A stretch of DNA of 37,706 bases. Source: Ophryocystis elektroscirrha (taxonomy: Eukaryota > Apicomplexa > Conoidasida > Neogregarinorida > Ophryocystidae). Location: contig JAQIFP010000022.1 of the NCBI GenBank assembly GCA_030141585.1, positions 39,829 through 77,534 on the forward strand, written 5' to 3'. A program made the translations under genes and the position numbers. Below the pieces are notes generated by a model. The model did not search any database and was not told the DNA's origin. It was given only the letters and a program-made list of their open reading frames with translations. How positions within the stretch are numbered: the stretch's first letter is position 1; each line of letters starts with the position of its first letter. This document shows, in pieces, positions 11,166-22,211 of this stretch.

Positions 11166-12446
11166 ATGTCAGCAGTACACGTGAGTGGTACAGAAAATGA
11201 TAAGATTAATAATAACACCAGTACAGCAGGATTGGTGAAAGCGAAATCTGTGCAGCTACATGAAATAGATGAAAAAGCTCGTATAGAACAAGCACCGAAA
11301 CAGCCTGGATTATGTGTTGATGAAATTTGTAACTGTAATTTACATTATTGCTACCCATCCACAATCCCTACTCCTTTTGATGGAACAACTACTTATAAAG
11401 TTGACTATGGCAACAAATTTATAGGCGAAGTATTTCCGCCTGTTCAATACACACTGGACAATCCACCTGAAGGGGTAGATCTGAATGAATGGAAAAAATA
11501 CATCGCTAAACATGGCTTACCCAAGCCGTAAGCTAAAACTATATATAAAATTTCACTATAATTCTGTAACAAATCTAGTTTAATTTAGACTTCATTTATC
11601 TCTCATAATTATATATTTAAATAATCTAAAATAATATTTATTTACTTTCAAATTATTTATAAAATTGTGGGGTTGCATTAACGTAGTTATATAAATTAAT
11701 TATATATATGTTTTTGTATATAGTAATATATTTAAAACATATATTATTATTATAACTATTTTAATCATAATAATAATAATAACAAAATATATATTTATAC
11801 TTATATATATTGCAATAATAAATAACATAAATTTATAATTTTGGGTTGCTATATATATATATAAAATTTGATATATTAATTAAATAATTATTTAAAAATT
11901 AATCTACAATATCCAGAAGTTACTAGTTATCCTCATTTTATATATATATATATATTTTTTTTCAAATAATAATTATATTTTTTAGAGGACAAATTCCCTC
12001 TTTATTTTTTTATCAAAAGACACCGGAAACTAGGGATTTTGCTACGGAAAGCCGATTAAATTATGACAATAAATTTCTTGGAAACCAAAACTTGTCAGCA
12101 TTCCATATAGATAAAGATACTCCTCCTCCAGGAGTAGATATAGATGTATGGAGAGAATATGTAGCCAAACATGGAGTACCTCCAATGTAAAAATCATAAA
12201 TTGTTAATTTTTATTGTTAGTGATAAAATACCTCAACAGTTACACTATAAAAAGACTCCTGATCTCAGGGACTTTGCGTAATAATTCATAAATAAATAAT
12301 TTTTTATTTATAGGACACAATACAGAAGTACATATATTCCTCATTCTGTGGATGTATGCCCAATCAACGTTTTACCTCCATACCCAAAAGCTGAATGGCC
12401 AAGACAACATAAATTTTGGGATCCTATTGCAAAATGCTGGTATTAA
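11166..12446 (+). CDS. SAXO-like axonemal microtubule protein (predicted)
   Basis: Exons 11166-11527, 11986-12186, 12221-12277 and 12314-12446 give 250 aa. Residues about 50-62 read CVDEICNCNLHYC, resembling the N-terminal CxCELCxCGRHxC signature of SAXO/FAM154 stabilisers of axonemal microtubules. Short repeated motifs follow, TTYKVDYGNKF, ESRLNYDNKFLG and TQYRSTYIP, like the TxYxxDY motifs of flagellar microtubule-binding proteins. A longer repeat is also visible: PPEGVDLNEWKKYIAKHG and PPPGVDIDVWREYVAKHG, each followed after about 10 residues by KTPxxRDFAT. Introns are 458, 34 and 36 nt; the 57-nt third exon is supported because it restores the KTPDLRDFA repeat. If right, the organism makes a flagellum. 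The gene model is strong; the family is a motif-level call. Confidence 0.72.
11528..11985 (+). other. Intron 1 of the SAXO-like gene
   Basis: A 458-nt A+T-rich intron with short TA runs and a T8 tract near the acceptor. No other feature. Confidence 0.8.
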
Positions 12447-12593
12447 TTTATTTTTGTTTATTTTTTACTTTGCTGTGTTCGCACAAAAAATTTTGATTAC
12501 TGCATAAGATTCATTTTTTGTAAATCTTGAGAAAAAATACATAAACTAGATAAAATATAAATCTAGGATAAATAAATAAGCTCCCGTCATAAA

Positions 12594-15022
12594 TTAAGTT
12601 GCCCGTCTTTTTTTGGTTTTACTGGAAGTGCTACGAGAACGTTTAGAAGATTTTTCTTCATAATCAAACTGGGAATCCATAAATAACGAATTAATTGAAT
12701 CATAGCAACTAAGTAAAGGGGACGATGTAGCTGAATAAAAATCATAAAAAAAAAAAAACTTACATAATTTGGAAGGTGTTGGTGTATGAAAGCTAGGATT
12801 ATCAAATGTACATTTATCGTTGTCGTTAGTACTATTCAAAGAACTTGTAGTTGATAATTCTAATGATTGAGCTGAGGAGTATATATCTTCTTTATTATTT
12901 TCATTATTTATGGTTCCTAAAAGATATGACGATTTATAGTCGGAATTGTATGTAGATGGACTCGAACCCAGTACGTATAGCATAGTATCATCGTATATAG
13001 ATTGGTTGTTTTGTTGAGATGTATTCTTAGGTGTATAAATATTGGAATCAATTACAAGCGAAGAAGAAGACGAAGAACATGAAGAAGAACAGCCTGTTTC
13101 AGTACTGTAAGTGGTTTTATTGTTATTAGTATTTTTAGTATCATACATATAATATAAAGAAGACGGGTTCTGTTGAATCGACGAAGAAGAAGACGATGGA
13201 GAAGAAGAGGATGAAGACGAAGATGAATATGATGGATGTTTTGATACATCACTCGACTTTATATTTTGAGAACTCATAATATTATAATACTGTAAATTTA
13301 CAGGTTTTACATCAACGGGAGTTAATAATAATTTTTTATTCATGTTATCATTATCTTGATTAGCCAATAAAGCTAAATTAACATCATGTATACCATCCGC
13401 AACTATTCTACATTATTTTTTATTAATTTAGTTAGCTTACTTGGTTACAACTTTTTTTACAGTATCTGGAATCCTTTTTTGAGGAGAAGGAGGATGGTCT
13501 AGACCATACGCTAATCTTGATAAAAATTTCCTAATTAATTCATGGTATAAAACAACTTTATTATTTGTAGAAGAAACGATCGATGGATCTCTACAAGTAG
13601 ACATTATAAGTAAATAGTAACCACACTAAAGCACCACTTATATAAACATGCATATACATAATTTTTTTTTTTTTTTTTTTTAACTCTATCTTATGAATTA
13701 ATAATTAATTTAGTACCTTCTTAGGTTATTTTGTAAAGGACATAAATTTGGTGTGCATTTTAAGAATGCATGATCAAGTCTAAATATAGGTTCTATATAT
13801 TTGTATTTAAATTTTCTAGAGAATTCAGTTGAATCTACTTCAATTCGAGCCAGAACTCGAGACATCACATTAACCAACAATTGTTCAGAATCAATGGAAT
13901 CAGTTAAAAAAGTTTTTTTGCCATTTAAAAAAGCGTCCTGTTTATTACAAGTAAAGGACGAGCAGCATTTGAATGCTTCTACGCATTTAGCATTATAAGT
14001 TGATTTTTGTACATTATCAGGTTTTTTTGGATGCACGTTCCAAGGGAGATCTTGCGATTGAGGGAACTGCAGCAATCAAAAATCAACTTTTTTTCTTATT
14101 TTGTTACACATTTGGCGGTATTTCACATATTTACGTGCAATTCAATATATATAAACACCTACTTTATTCAAATATTATTACATACATACATATATATAAC
14201 TTTTATCAAATAATCTATTAATTAATTTGATTAATTATTATTATTATTTATTAAATAGCAATAGCTAATTATAATTTGTACAAGGCAATATGTGCATATA
14301 CTGCAAACAATTTTTCCATATAATTGTACATATATTTTCCTAAAATATAAGTAAACGATTTTTTCTGTATATACCTTCAATATTCTATATATAGCAATAT
14401 ATGTAAATACTGTGTATATATGTAATATAATTATATTAATATATATATAACAATATATATAGTTACATATATAGTGATATATATAATAATATATGTAATA
14501 ATATATATATAATAACATATATAATAATATNNNNNNNNNNNNNNNNNNNNNNNNNNNNNNNNNNNNNNNNNNNNNNNNNNNNNNNNNNNNNNNNNNNNNN
14601 NNNNNNNNNNNNNNNNNNNNNNNNNNNNNNTAAATACTGTGTATATATGTAATATAATTATATTAATATATATATAACAATATATATAGTTACATATATA
14701 GTGATATATATAATAATATATGTAATAATATATATATAATAACATATATAATAATATATATAATAACATATATAATAATATGTATATATATATATAACTA
14801 TGTATAATAATAATGTATTACAACAAATGTAATTATCAAGTATATATGTAATATACCTTAAATTAATTACCTCTTACACCAATGTGTCCATGGTTATGAG
14901 ATATATATATAAAAATATATATATTGATATATATATAACAATATATATAAAAATATATATAATGATATATATAATAATAATATATATTAGAATATATTTG
15001 ATAATATATATAATATTGAATG

Positions 15023-15063
<41 letters not shown>

Positions 15064-16369
15064 ATAAATATAGTATTTATATAATAATACATTTTTTATA
15101 TATACTAATATATATAATAACATAAATAATAATATGTATATATATATAACTATGTATAATAATAATTTATTAGAACAAATGTAAATATCAAGTATATATG
15201 TAATATACCTTAAAATATATAGTTTTTACACCAGTGTGTATATGGTTATGTAATATATATAACTATATAATAATATCATTATGTATATATATATATATAC
15301 AATTTTAAAATGATACATATATTATTATGCTAGGTGTATTTATTATTAATTAAACAATTATGTAGTGTATATAGAACTTTATGTAATACAATTAATGTTT
15401 ATAGAATTTTTCTCAATTTTAATACTTAAAAGACAGGTATTATTTAATTGTATGGACCAGCTTTACATGTCTATGCAATTTGGAGCTTAAATAGTAGATA
15501 AATTGGCCATTTTAATTTACACGTGTATATGTGGATATTCACAGTAACATGTACAAATAATAACATACCTTTTTTTTAAACACAGCAACAATTTTAGCCT
15601 GCGAATTTGCAAATATAATGTAATCTTCTAAAGACCATATTCGAGGATCTTTAACGTCATCATTACATAAGGTTTTTTTAACTGAGTCGAACCATTCAAT
15701 CTCATGATCCGTATATTTTTGTTGAGGACAAAATGTTGCATATACATAACAATCAGGAGTCAAAAAATTTGATAAACATTCAAGAAATAATTTTGGTATG
15801 CTGACAGACAGAGTGACTGTGTCAAATTGATATACTTTTATACGTCCTTTCACTTTTCCTGTCGTTCTTGATGATTTAATGCAGTGACGTGCTGGGCATA
15901 ACACCCATGGGCGACTAGCACGGTAATCATTGAAAAATATCAATAATTTTTTTTTTTCAGAAGGTGTTATTATGTTTGTGTTGCTCGAAGAAGTTTCAAA
16001 AATTTTACTATTTTTAAATTTATGGTTTGGAGCTTTATATGAAGGATTGCTCGTTTTAATGACTTTTTGGTCAGACATAAGGTTTTTGTTTAAATTAAGT
16101 CTAGTTGTACCTTCTCTAAAGCCGTCTAATAAACATTTGATTTCCTCTGGATTTTGCACACCACATCGACGCATAACAAGCATTCCTAACTCGTAGTGAT
16201 GGGATATAAACTGCCTTTCAAAATCAGACGGTACTTTTTTTATTAGCTGTACCACTTCCGGCAAAGCACGAGGAACCCATGAAACCACATAATAACTACG
16301 TGGAGGTGGTAAAATACTGGCCATTGATGGGAACGGTATCATCCATGATGAAAAATCGTGTGTAACCAT
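12594..16369 (-). CDS. Unidentified 693-aa protein with Cys-rich middle and Ser-rich tail
   Basis: Read on the minus strand as exons 16369-15569, 14066-13717, 13590-13441, 13407-12764 and 12730-12594; every join keeps frame. I do not recognise the family. The first exon (267 codons) contains SYYVVSWVPRALPEVV, HHYELGMLVMRRCG and RPWVLCPARHC. The second carries paired cysteines (FKCCSSFTC and CTPNLC). The third has LYHELIRKFLSRL. The fourth is low-complexity Ser/Asn/Thr with S10 runs, and the end is a basic KRSRSTSSKTKKRR, likely a nuclear signal. A nuclear regulatory protein is possible but is inference. The last three exons could instead be a separate gene: an ATG at 13604 reads MSTCRDPS straight into the same frame, giving 314 aa from 13604 to 12594. 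The last two introns are 33 nt each. Confidence 0.6.
14404..14530. repeat. 127-bp direct repeat, copy left of the gap
   Basis: The sequence from TAAATACTGTGTATATATG to ATAATAATAT ends exactly at the N run and is identical to 14631-14757 immediately after it. Confidence 0.95.
14531..14630. other. Assembly gap (100 N)
   Basis: Exactly 100 undetermined bases, the conventional size for a scaffold gap of unknown length. Confidence 0.99.
14631..14757. repeat. 127-bp direct repeat, copy right of the gap
   Basis: Begins at the first base after the N run and is identical to 14404-14530. Confidence 0.95.
14785..14905. repeat. Diverged about 120-bp repeat, copy 1
   Basis: Contains AACTATGTATAATAATAA, then CAAGTATATATGTAATATAC and TTACACCAATGTGTCCATGG. 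It is paired with 15134-15260, which has the same blocks in the same order. Confidence 0.75.
15134..15260. repeat. Diverged about 120-bp repeat, copy 2
   Basis: Direct partner of 14785-14905 about 350 bp away, with scattered substitutions (for example TTACACCAGTGTGTATATGG). Confidence 0.75.
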
Positions 16370-16932
16370 AATAAAAAAAAATCTGGAAAAAAAAAAAATC
16401 ACACCCTCATTATACTACCTAATATATACTTATTTTCATATTTTAAATAATATTAATTCAATTATTCCCGTTAATATGTATTGACTCTAGAAAGAGTTAA
16501 AAAAAAAAATCGAAATAAAAAAAAAAGATATATATATACTTCCTTTTATGCTCTCCTTGTATGCATCCTTATGACTCGAAAGATGTATTTGGCATTATGC
16601 AACTGAAACGCAATACTTAAAATTGCATGATAGTGCATGAAATTAAATTACTTAGTATAGAAAATTGAATAAATTTTTATTTTTTAATTAAACATATATA
16701 TATCTTATTCTTTTTTTTTTTTTTTCGTTGCATATAAGCATGTTGTAATCATTAATTGTCACTATTGAATATAGTTTTATTTATTCATGTAGCTTATAGG
16801 TTTTAGAATAAGATGCATCAATTATTATTTTAATTCTTTGCTTTTTTTTTTTCTTAAAAATTACATTTACATTATTAATCATATTAAAAAAAAAAAAGGC
16901 TCGCTATTTTTTTTTGTTGATATAACTATATA
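16370..16932. other. Divergent intergenic region
   Basis: Separates the minus-strand 693-aa gene from the plus-strand UFD1-like gene and should hold both promoters. A T12-CCAG tract (reverse strand, about 16387-16400) directly before the minus-strand ATG looks like a 3' splice site, so a 5'-UTR intron or an upstream exon is possible. Several poly(T)/poly(A) runs are present; no promoter motif can be named. Confidence 0.5.
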
Positions 16933-19900
16933 ATGTCAGTTTCGGGAGGTAATATGCAGAAGAAAACTTCTATTGAAGAGAAGTTACAACTTGTTCGAGT
17001 TAGAAGACATTTAACTATAAATGGACCTCCAGAAGCAATTCGGAAAGTATGATGCATGTTTCTTTTTAGTTTTGTAGACGACAACTGAAAATTCGAATTT
17101 TCTCTTAAGAAAAATATTCAAAAAAATACAAGTATCTGATTCCCTTAGATCTGATCAAATTAATCTCGTAAAATAATATTCACTGTACAACAATAACAGC
17201 CTTCAAGTATTTTAAAATTTTGTATGATTCATGAAAAATATGCTTCAATGAGTTCTGGAGACCCTCTTACGTTCCATCTCCATTCGAGTGATACTGGGTC
17301 TCCTTGCTATGTAGTGGGAGCAGAATTTTCATTACAAGAAGTATATTTATTTAACTTAAATAACATCAGGAAATATTGGAAGTCTCCAAATATGTAGCGG
17401 AGGTACTGGAATTGGATGCCAAAAAACACCAGTCTGTTTATGTTACTTGGGTACTGTTGCCAAAAGGTATAATTTGTTACTAATAGTTAATTATTTCGAG
17501 CAATTAAATTTGCCGAATCATACATATGCAATAATATAAATACTTCTATAATATAAATATAAATATATATATTAATAATATTATACATAGAATCTTTGAT
17601 TATATTTTTTTTTTTTAAATATCAATATGTCCACATAGTATAATTGTTACACAGATTGTTATATACTGCTTATATGGTTTTAATAAGTACATGCGATCTT
17701 CGTATGTATAATGAATAATCATTTTAAGGTACATGTATTCTATATAATATATATAAGATATATTTATTTATGACACATAATAAATCAATTATTATTTATA
17801 TATGTGTATATATAATCGGTATCATAGAGTAAAAACAAACTAATAATCAATTTATTAATTATAAAGATAAAAAACTTGTAAACGGCTCTAAATTAGTCCA
17901 TAAATTCACTATTTTACAAACAATAATATTTTAATATTAATAAAATACGTAAAAAATAATTTCATTATTAAAATAATTAATTGAAGAAATTAGTTTGTAT
18001 AGAAATAATTTAATATATTTTGTATGTTTTTTTTCTTCTTATATTTAAAAGACAACATATATAGTTATGTTTTTGTATTATAAGTTTATCTAAATAAATT
18101 TAGAAGTAAAAAGTGTAGTTATGTAAGGACATATAACATATTTGGTTTATTTTAGTGTGCGTATTTGTGGCTTTTTATTTTTTTCACATGTTACAAGTGT
18201 ATATACAATGACATGTACTACCTTATAAGAACAATACAAACATCAATAAAAACTATAAAAAAAAATTACTATTTGTTTATTTGAAATTCTTGTATGCACT
18301 GTTTATTTATTATCTATAGGGGAATACGTTTTTCTTGAAGTTGATGGATCTACTTTGAATAATGTTCTCAATCTAGACGTAAAAAAAAAAAAAAAAAAAA
18401 GTATTAGAGATATATCGAAGAAACACTGTCAAGTTATAGTATTTTATTTAAAAACCAAAAAATCGAATTAAGTATTCCTGGAGACACCACGCGTGTACAT
18501 GTTCGCTGCAAAGATCTATTTCCTTCATGTGATGCCGTATCTATCAAGGACTGTGACGTCAGTCAATATTAATTATATATCTTTGAATCAGCTTAAAGTA
18601 GATATTGACATAATAAATAAAGTGCAAGACGAATCTGAGTTTCCAATTATTGCTATGGGCTCTGAGTATAAGGGAGTTGTAAGTTATTATGTCATGCAAT
18701 TTTTGTGATCTTCAATATATGTTGATTATATTAATCAAATATATCTATATTAATAATAAATTATTGACTATTAAGTGTCTTTATAATTACCAAATAATTT
18801 TATACCTATATACGTATATACGTATACTAAAATATACGTATATACAGTATAATATAATATAAATCCATAAGAAATGCAATAAGAAGTGCAGATAATGTTA
18901 AATATCTATATATAGCCTATAGCCAAATAATACATATATTTCATTGCATTCAAATAGGAAAATTTGCATACATTATACATTGTTTGATATAATCGACTAT
19001 AAGCATTATTTGCATGCAAGTTTGTGCAGAAAATATATATATACATATATATACATATACATAAATATATACATGTATATATACATATATATACATATAC
19101 ATAAATATATACATGTATATATACATATATATACATAAACATAAATATATACATGTATATATACATATATATATACATATATATACATATATATATATAC
19201 ATATGTATATATATATATATGTATATGTATATGTATTTATATATATATAAAATAATAATAATAAAAATATATATATATATATATATTTATCTATGTTATT
19301 ATTTATATAAAACATATTACTTCGTATAAATCTTTCAAGTTTTTTGCATAAAGGTATTTTTTATAGATTAAAGGCAATAAAGAAGTACTAAAAGTGAAAT
19401 TGTTTGAAAAAAGTAAATGGCCTCCTAAAATGCTGATAAATATTGTTGTTAATTCTTCTGGTAAAATTCTTTTTTTTTTTTTTTAATTTTTATCAGAAAT
19501 ATTGAGTATCTTTTTAAGTTTTCCACCATTGAAGGAAGCTTCAAAAAATCGACATCATTTTAGGAATAAAACAAATAATTCTTTAACTGTTTCTTATTCT
19601 GATTATCGAGAACACGTTCTTAGAAAATCACTTGGAACTGACTATCCTCAATATATGTTAATAGGGGTTGATTCAGATACTCCAAATGCATCTTTTACTT
19701 TAAGATGTCATTTTATTTTGTCAAAAAAAACCGACTCAGAATTCTCGTAAGATAAATAAAAAATAATTTTTTTTTTTTTTTTAGTATGAATTGTGCCTCA
19801 AGTAACCAATTGGTGCGGCAATGTATATTTTGCGGTTTATTTATTCATCAAGATTCCATTCAGCTTGAAGAGTTAAAAAAAAATGATATTGATTTAGAGT

Positions 19901-20870
19901 TGAATTTATGCGAGCATGAAATATATTGCGGATCAAAAACAGAGAATTGTGATGTTTGTTCCGTTCTTCTTCCTAGAAAGTTTATGCAATTTCATATTCA
20001 GTATGCCCACTGCTTTGATCCTTCACAGGTATTAGACTTTTTTTTTTTTTTTTTTTTTTCTTTTAGACTTGTTGCAATATCTGTCAATTAGACTACAATT
20101 GGAAGAGTTCCGATGAAGCCTGGAGTCATATTTTGAATGTCCATTCTAAACTATCAAATATATGTGTTAATGAGAAGTGTAATCGTCATTTTGTTTCGAA
20201 AAATGAAGTTCAAAAGTTATGCGATAGATGCCAGTCTCTTGTAACAAAAGACTTTAATAAAGCCGATCTTGAAGCATTGTCTTCAATTTATCTAAGTCAG
20301 CTTTCAGATAATTGCGTGAATCCAAAAGGACAGTGCAAATCCAATAAAGAATACTGTTCACATTCGTTTCAACATCAAAGTGAACTAGCATCAGTCAGTA
20401 CGTAAGTAAAGTGTAATTTTTTTTTGTATTGCCATTATATATATAGTATTTTTATTTTATAGTATCGGTTTTTTAAAAAGAAAAAAAAGATTTAAAAACC
20501 ATTTCTTTGTACTAACTATTAAATGAATAATAAAATATTTATTATCAGTATATAATAAGTAGCATATATAACCTGTATATAGCTTATATTTATAATACAT
20601 TTTCATACAAAGTTATGGTAGGTTTTTCTTTTTTTTTAGAATATTTTTTATCAATTTATAATAGAATGTATTACTATACAATACTATATACTAATGTACT
20701 AGCTAGTAGCAAAGTTCATTTTTATACACATTATTTTTAGGGAAATAAAAGATTTAGCGCTATATTGTGAAAATTTGGCGAAGCAATACAAAAGCAAATG
20801 TTTCATATGTATACCCGGAAATGTAGTAGAAAAAAAAAAGTCAATTAAGGGTAATCTTATAGCTTTTTAA
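16933..20870 (+). CDS. UFD1-domain protein with TRAF/XAF1-type zinc fingers
   Basis: Eleven exons: 16933-17046, 17200-17340, 17370-17466, 18320-18378, 18408-18557, 18592-18678, 19367-19460, 19497-19746, 19785-20028, 20067-20401, 20741-20870. They join without frame breaks to 566 aa. Residues about 39-210 follow the UFD1 N-terminal fold: [45 protein letters not shown] and [15 protein letters not shown], matching the family's LPKGTFVKLQP and DAVSIIDTD regions. The C-terminal half has repeated CxxC...H...C zinc knuckles: [47 protein letters not shown]1 with such fingers is known in plants, fungi and protists; canonical UFD1 works with Npl4 and Cdc48/p97 on ubiquitinated substrates. Eight introns are short (29-38 nt for seven, 153 nt for one) and three are long. 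Fine function is unknown. Confidence 0.85.
17467..18319 (+). other. Intron 3 of the UFD1-like gene
   Basis: An 853-nt intron between LPK-G and G-EYVF of the UFD1 domain. It is A+T-rich with poly(T) and TATA runs and holds no recognisable exon. Confidence 0.75.
18679..19366 (+). repeat. Intron 6 of the UFD1-like gene with 40-bp tandem repeat
   Basis: A 688-nt phase-0 intron. Positions about 19042-19170 hold just over three copies of a 40-bp unit made of ACATATATATACATATACAT followed by AAATATATACATGTATATAT, flanked by TA/CATA microsatellite to about 19290. Open frames made of Tyr/Ile/Met in this stretch are repeat translations. Confidence 0.85.
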
Positions 20871-20912
20871 TAAAAGGGTTTTTTTTTTTTTTTTTAATAA
20901 TAATAGTTATAA

Positions 20913-22150
20913 TTATTTGGTTTTTTGAGCAGTGATCAATCTACGCGCTGACCTTGTTTCGGCTGTATATATTATTATTAATTTTAGATTAACTTACGTT
21001 TTTTCTGAGATAGCTCATCACTTTTTTTTCTTCTTCTCTTTGGAGGCTCTAACAGGTTTTTTACTATTTTTTTTGAGTCTACGGATTTGGGTTCTGTATT
21101 ATCATTTATTTTCTAAAATATTTTTATTTTTTATTTTTTACTTTTAATTTCTCAACTTGTTGCTTCAATACGTCTTGTACGGACTTTGCTTCTTCTAGCT
21201 GTTTCTGAAAAAAAAATAAAAAAAAAAAAAAAAATACTTTCAGGTTGTTAATAGTAGTTAAATATTTGGATGTATCTGGACATTCAGAACGTAATTCAAT
21301 AGCTACAGCTCGATTCAAATCGTATTCTCTGTCGCCCAAATGGTGACTTTCAATGAGCTCTTTCTGTTCATCTAAGGCTTGAGAAGAGGCTAATAATTCT
21401 TTTTGTAAAATATCCAGATTTTCTGTTTTTTTCTGTATATTTTCTTTGATTAATAAAAGCTCTTCTTTTTTATTTCTTATTTGTTCTTCCTGATTTGTTA
21501 ATTCGACAAGACGCATTTCTAAGTCTCTTGATTTCAATAAATATTGCTCTTCTTTTGCTAAAAGATAATTTTCATGTTCTTTTTTTTCATTTTCAAATTG
21601 TAAATACTCAAGCTCTAACTTTTTTTTTTTTTCAATTAACTCATCATTGTTCGTATGGATTATTGCTGTTATTTTTTCTGCTTTTAATTGTTCTATTTGT
21701 ACAGATAAAAACTTGATTTCTTCTTCTTTTTTCTTTATTTTAGAGATATGCTTGTTTATTTGTTCACACGTTCGGGTTTTAGTTGAAAGTAAAGATGCGG
21801 CTAATACTTCATTTTTTTTTTCAAGAAATACTATTTTTTCTTTTGAAGAGACTAATGAATTCTATTTCAAATGTTGGGATTTTATTTAGATACCTGGATT
21901 TGTTGTATTTGAGAAAGAAGGGAAGATACATCTACTGAAGATTTAGATGTCTAAAAATATTTAAATTAAAGCAAATTTACATTATTGAAAGACGGGTTAC
22001 AGAGAGAATATGGTTTTGGTACCTATATTGACATTTTACTTATTATTTAATACATACTTCTTCTATATTCAAATTAAATATATTTTGAAACTGCTTTTGG
22101 GTTACTGGTTGTGAATAATTGTCTGATTGTGATAAAAATCTTGACTCCAT
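20913..22150 (-). CDS. Coiled-coil protein with basic C terminus
   Basis: Exons 22150-22058, 21950-21894, 21861-21238, 21204-21142, 21112-20998 and 20962-20913 give 333 aa. After a short polar N terminus (MESRFLSQSDNYSQP), residues about 50-275 are continuous heptad-like, Glu/Lys/Leu/Gln-rich coiled coil. The C terminus is basic, with PPKRRRKKSD and RSARRL, a likely bipartite nuclear signal or nucleic-acid/tubulin contact. No globular domain was recognised and no family is assigned; a kinetochore, spindle-pole or chromatin scaffold would fit but is only a guess. Four of its five introns are 29-35 nt. The stop lies 42 nt from the stop of the convergent UFD1-like gene, and the start is 61 nt from the stop of the next minus-strand gene. 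Confidence 0.8.
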
Positions 22151-22211
22151 TGAGGAGCTAGCATTAGGCACACGTACAGTATATAAAAAAAAAAAAAAGT
22201 CTATATTCAGT

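Larger units (their letters stand above)
14067..15568 (-). other. Large AT-repeat intron with assembly gap
   Basis: This about 1.5-kb stretch between two phase-0 splice sites is TA-rich low complexity. It includes a 100-N gap, an exact 127-bp duplication around it, a (TA)n run at about 15026-15057 and a diverged about 120-bp repeat pair. No exon was recognised. Whether it is one intron or an intergenic region between two genes depends on the model for the flanking exons. Confidence 0.6.

Noticed and set aside
14231..15123. Several overlapping Tyr/Ile-rich frames on both strands
   Set aside because: All come from TA-rich repeats around the assembly gap, and one even runs through the N's.
18906..19315. 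Frames rich in Tyr, Ile, Met and Val on both strands
   Set aside because: Repeat translations inside an intron of the UFD1-like gene.
20932..21147. Extension of the UFD1-like gene through a further exon
   Set aside because: An in-frame TAA at 20868-20870 ends it naturally, and the following sequence encodes the coiled-coil gene on the other strand.
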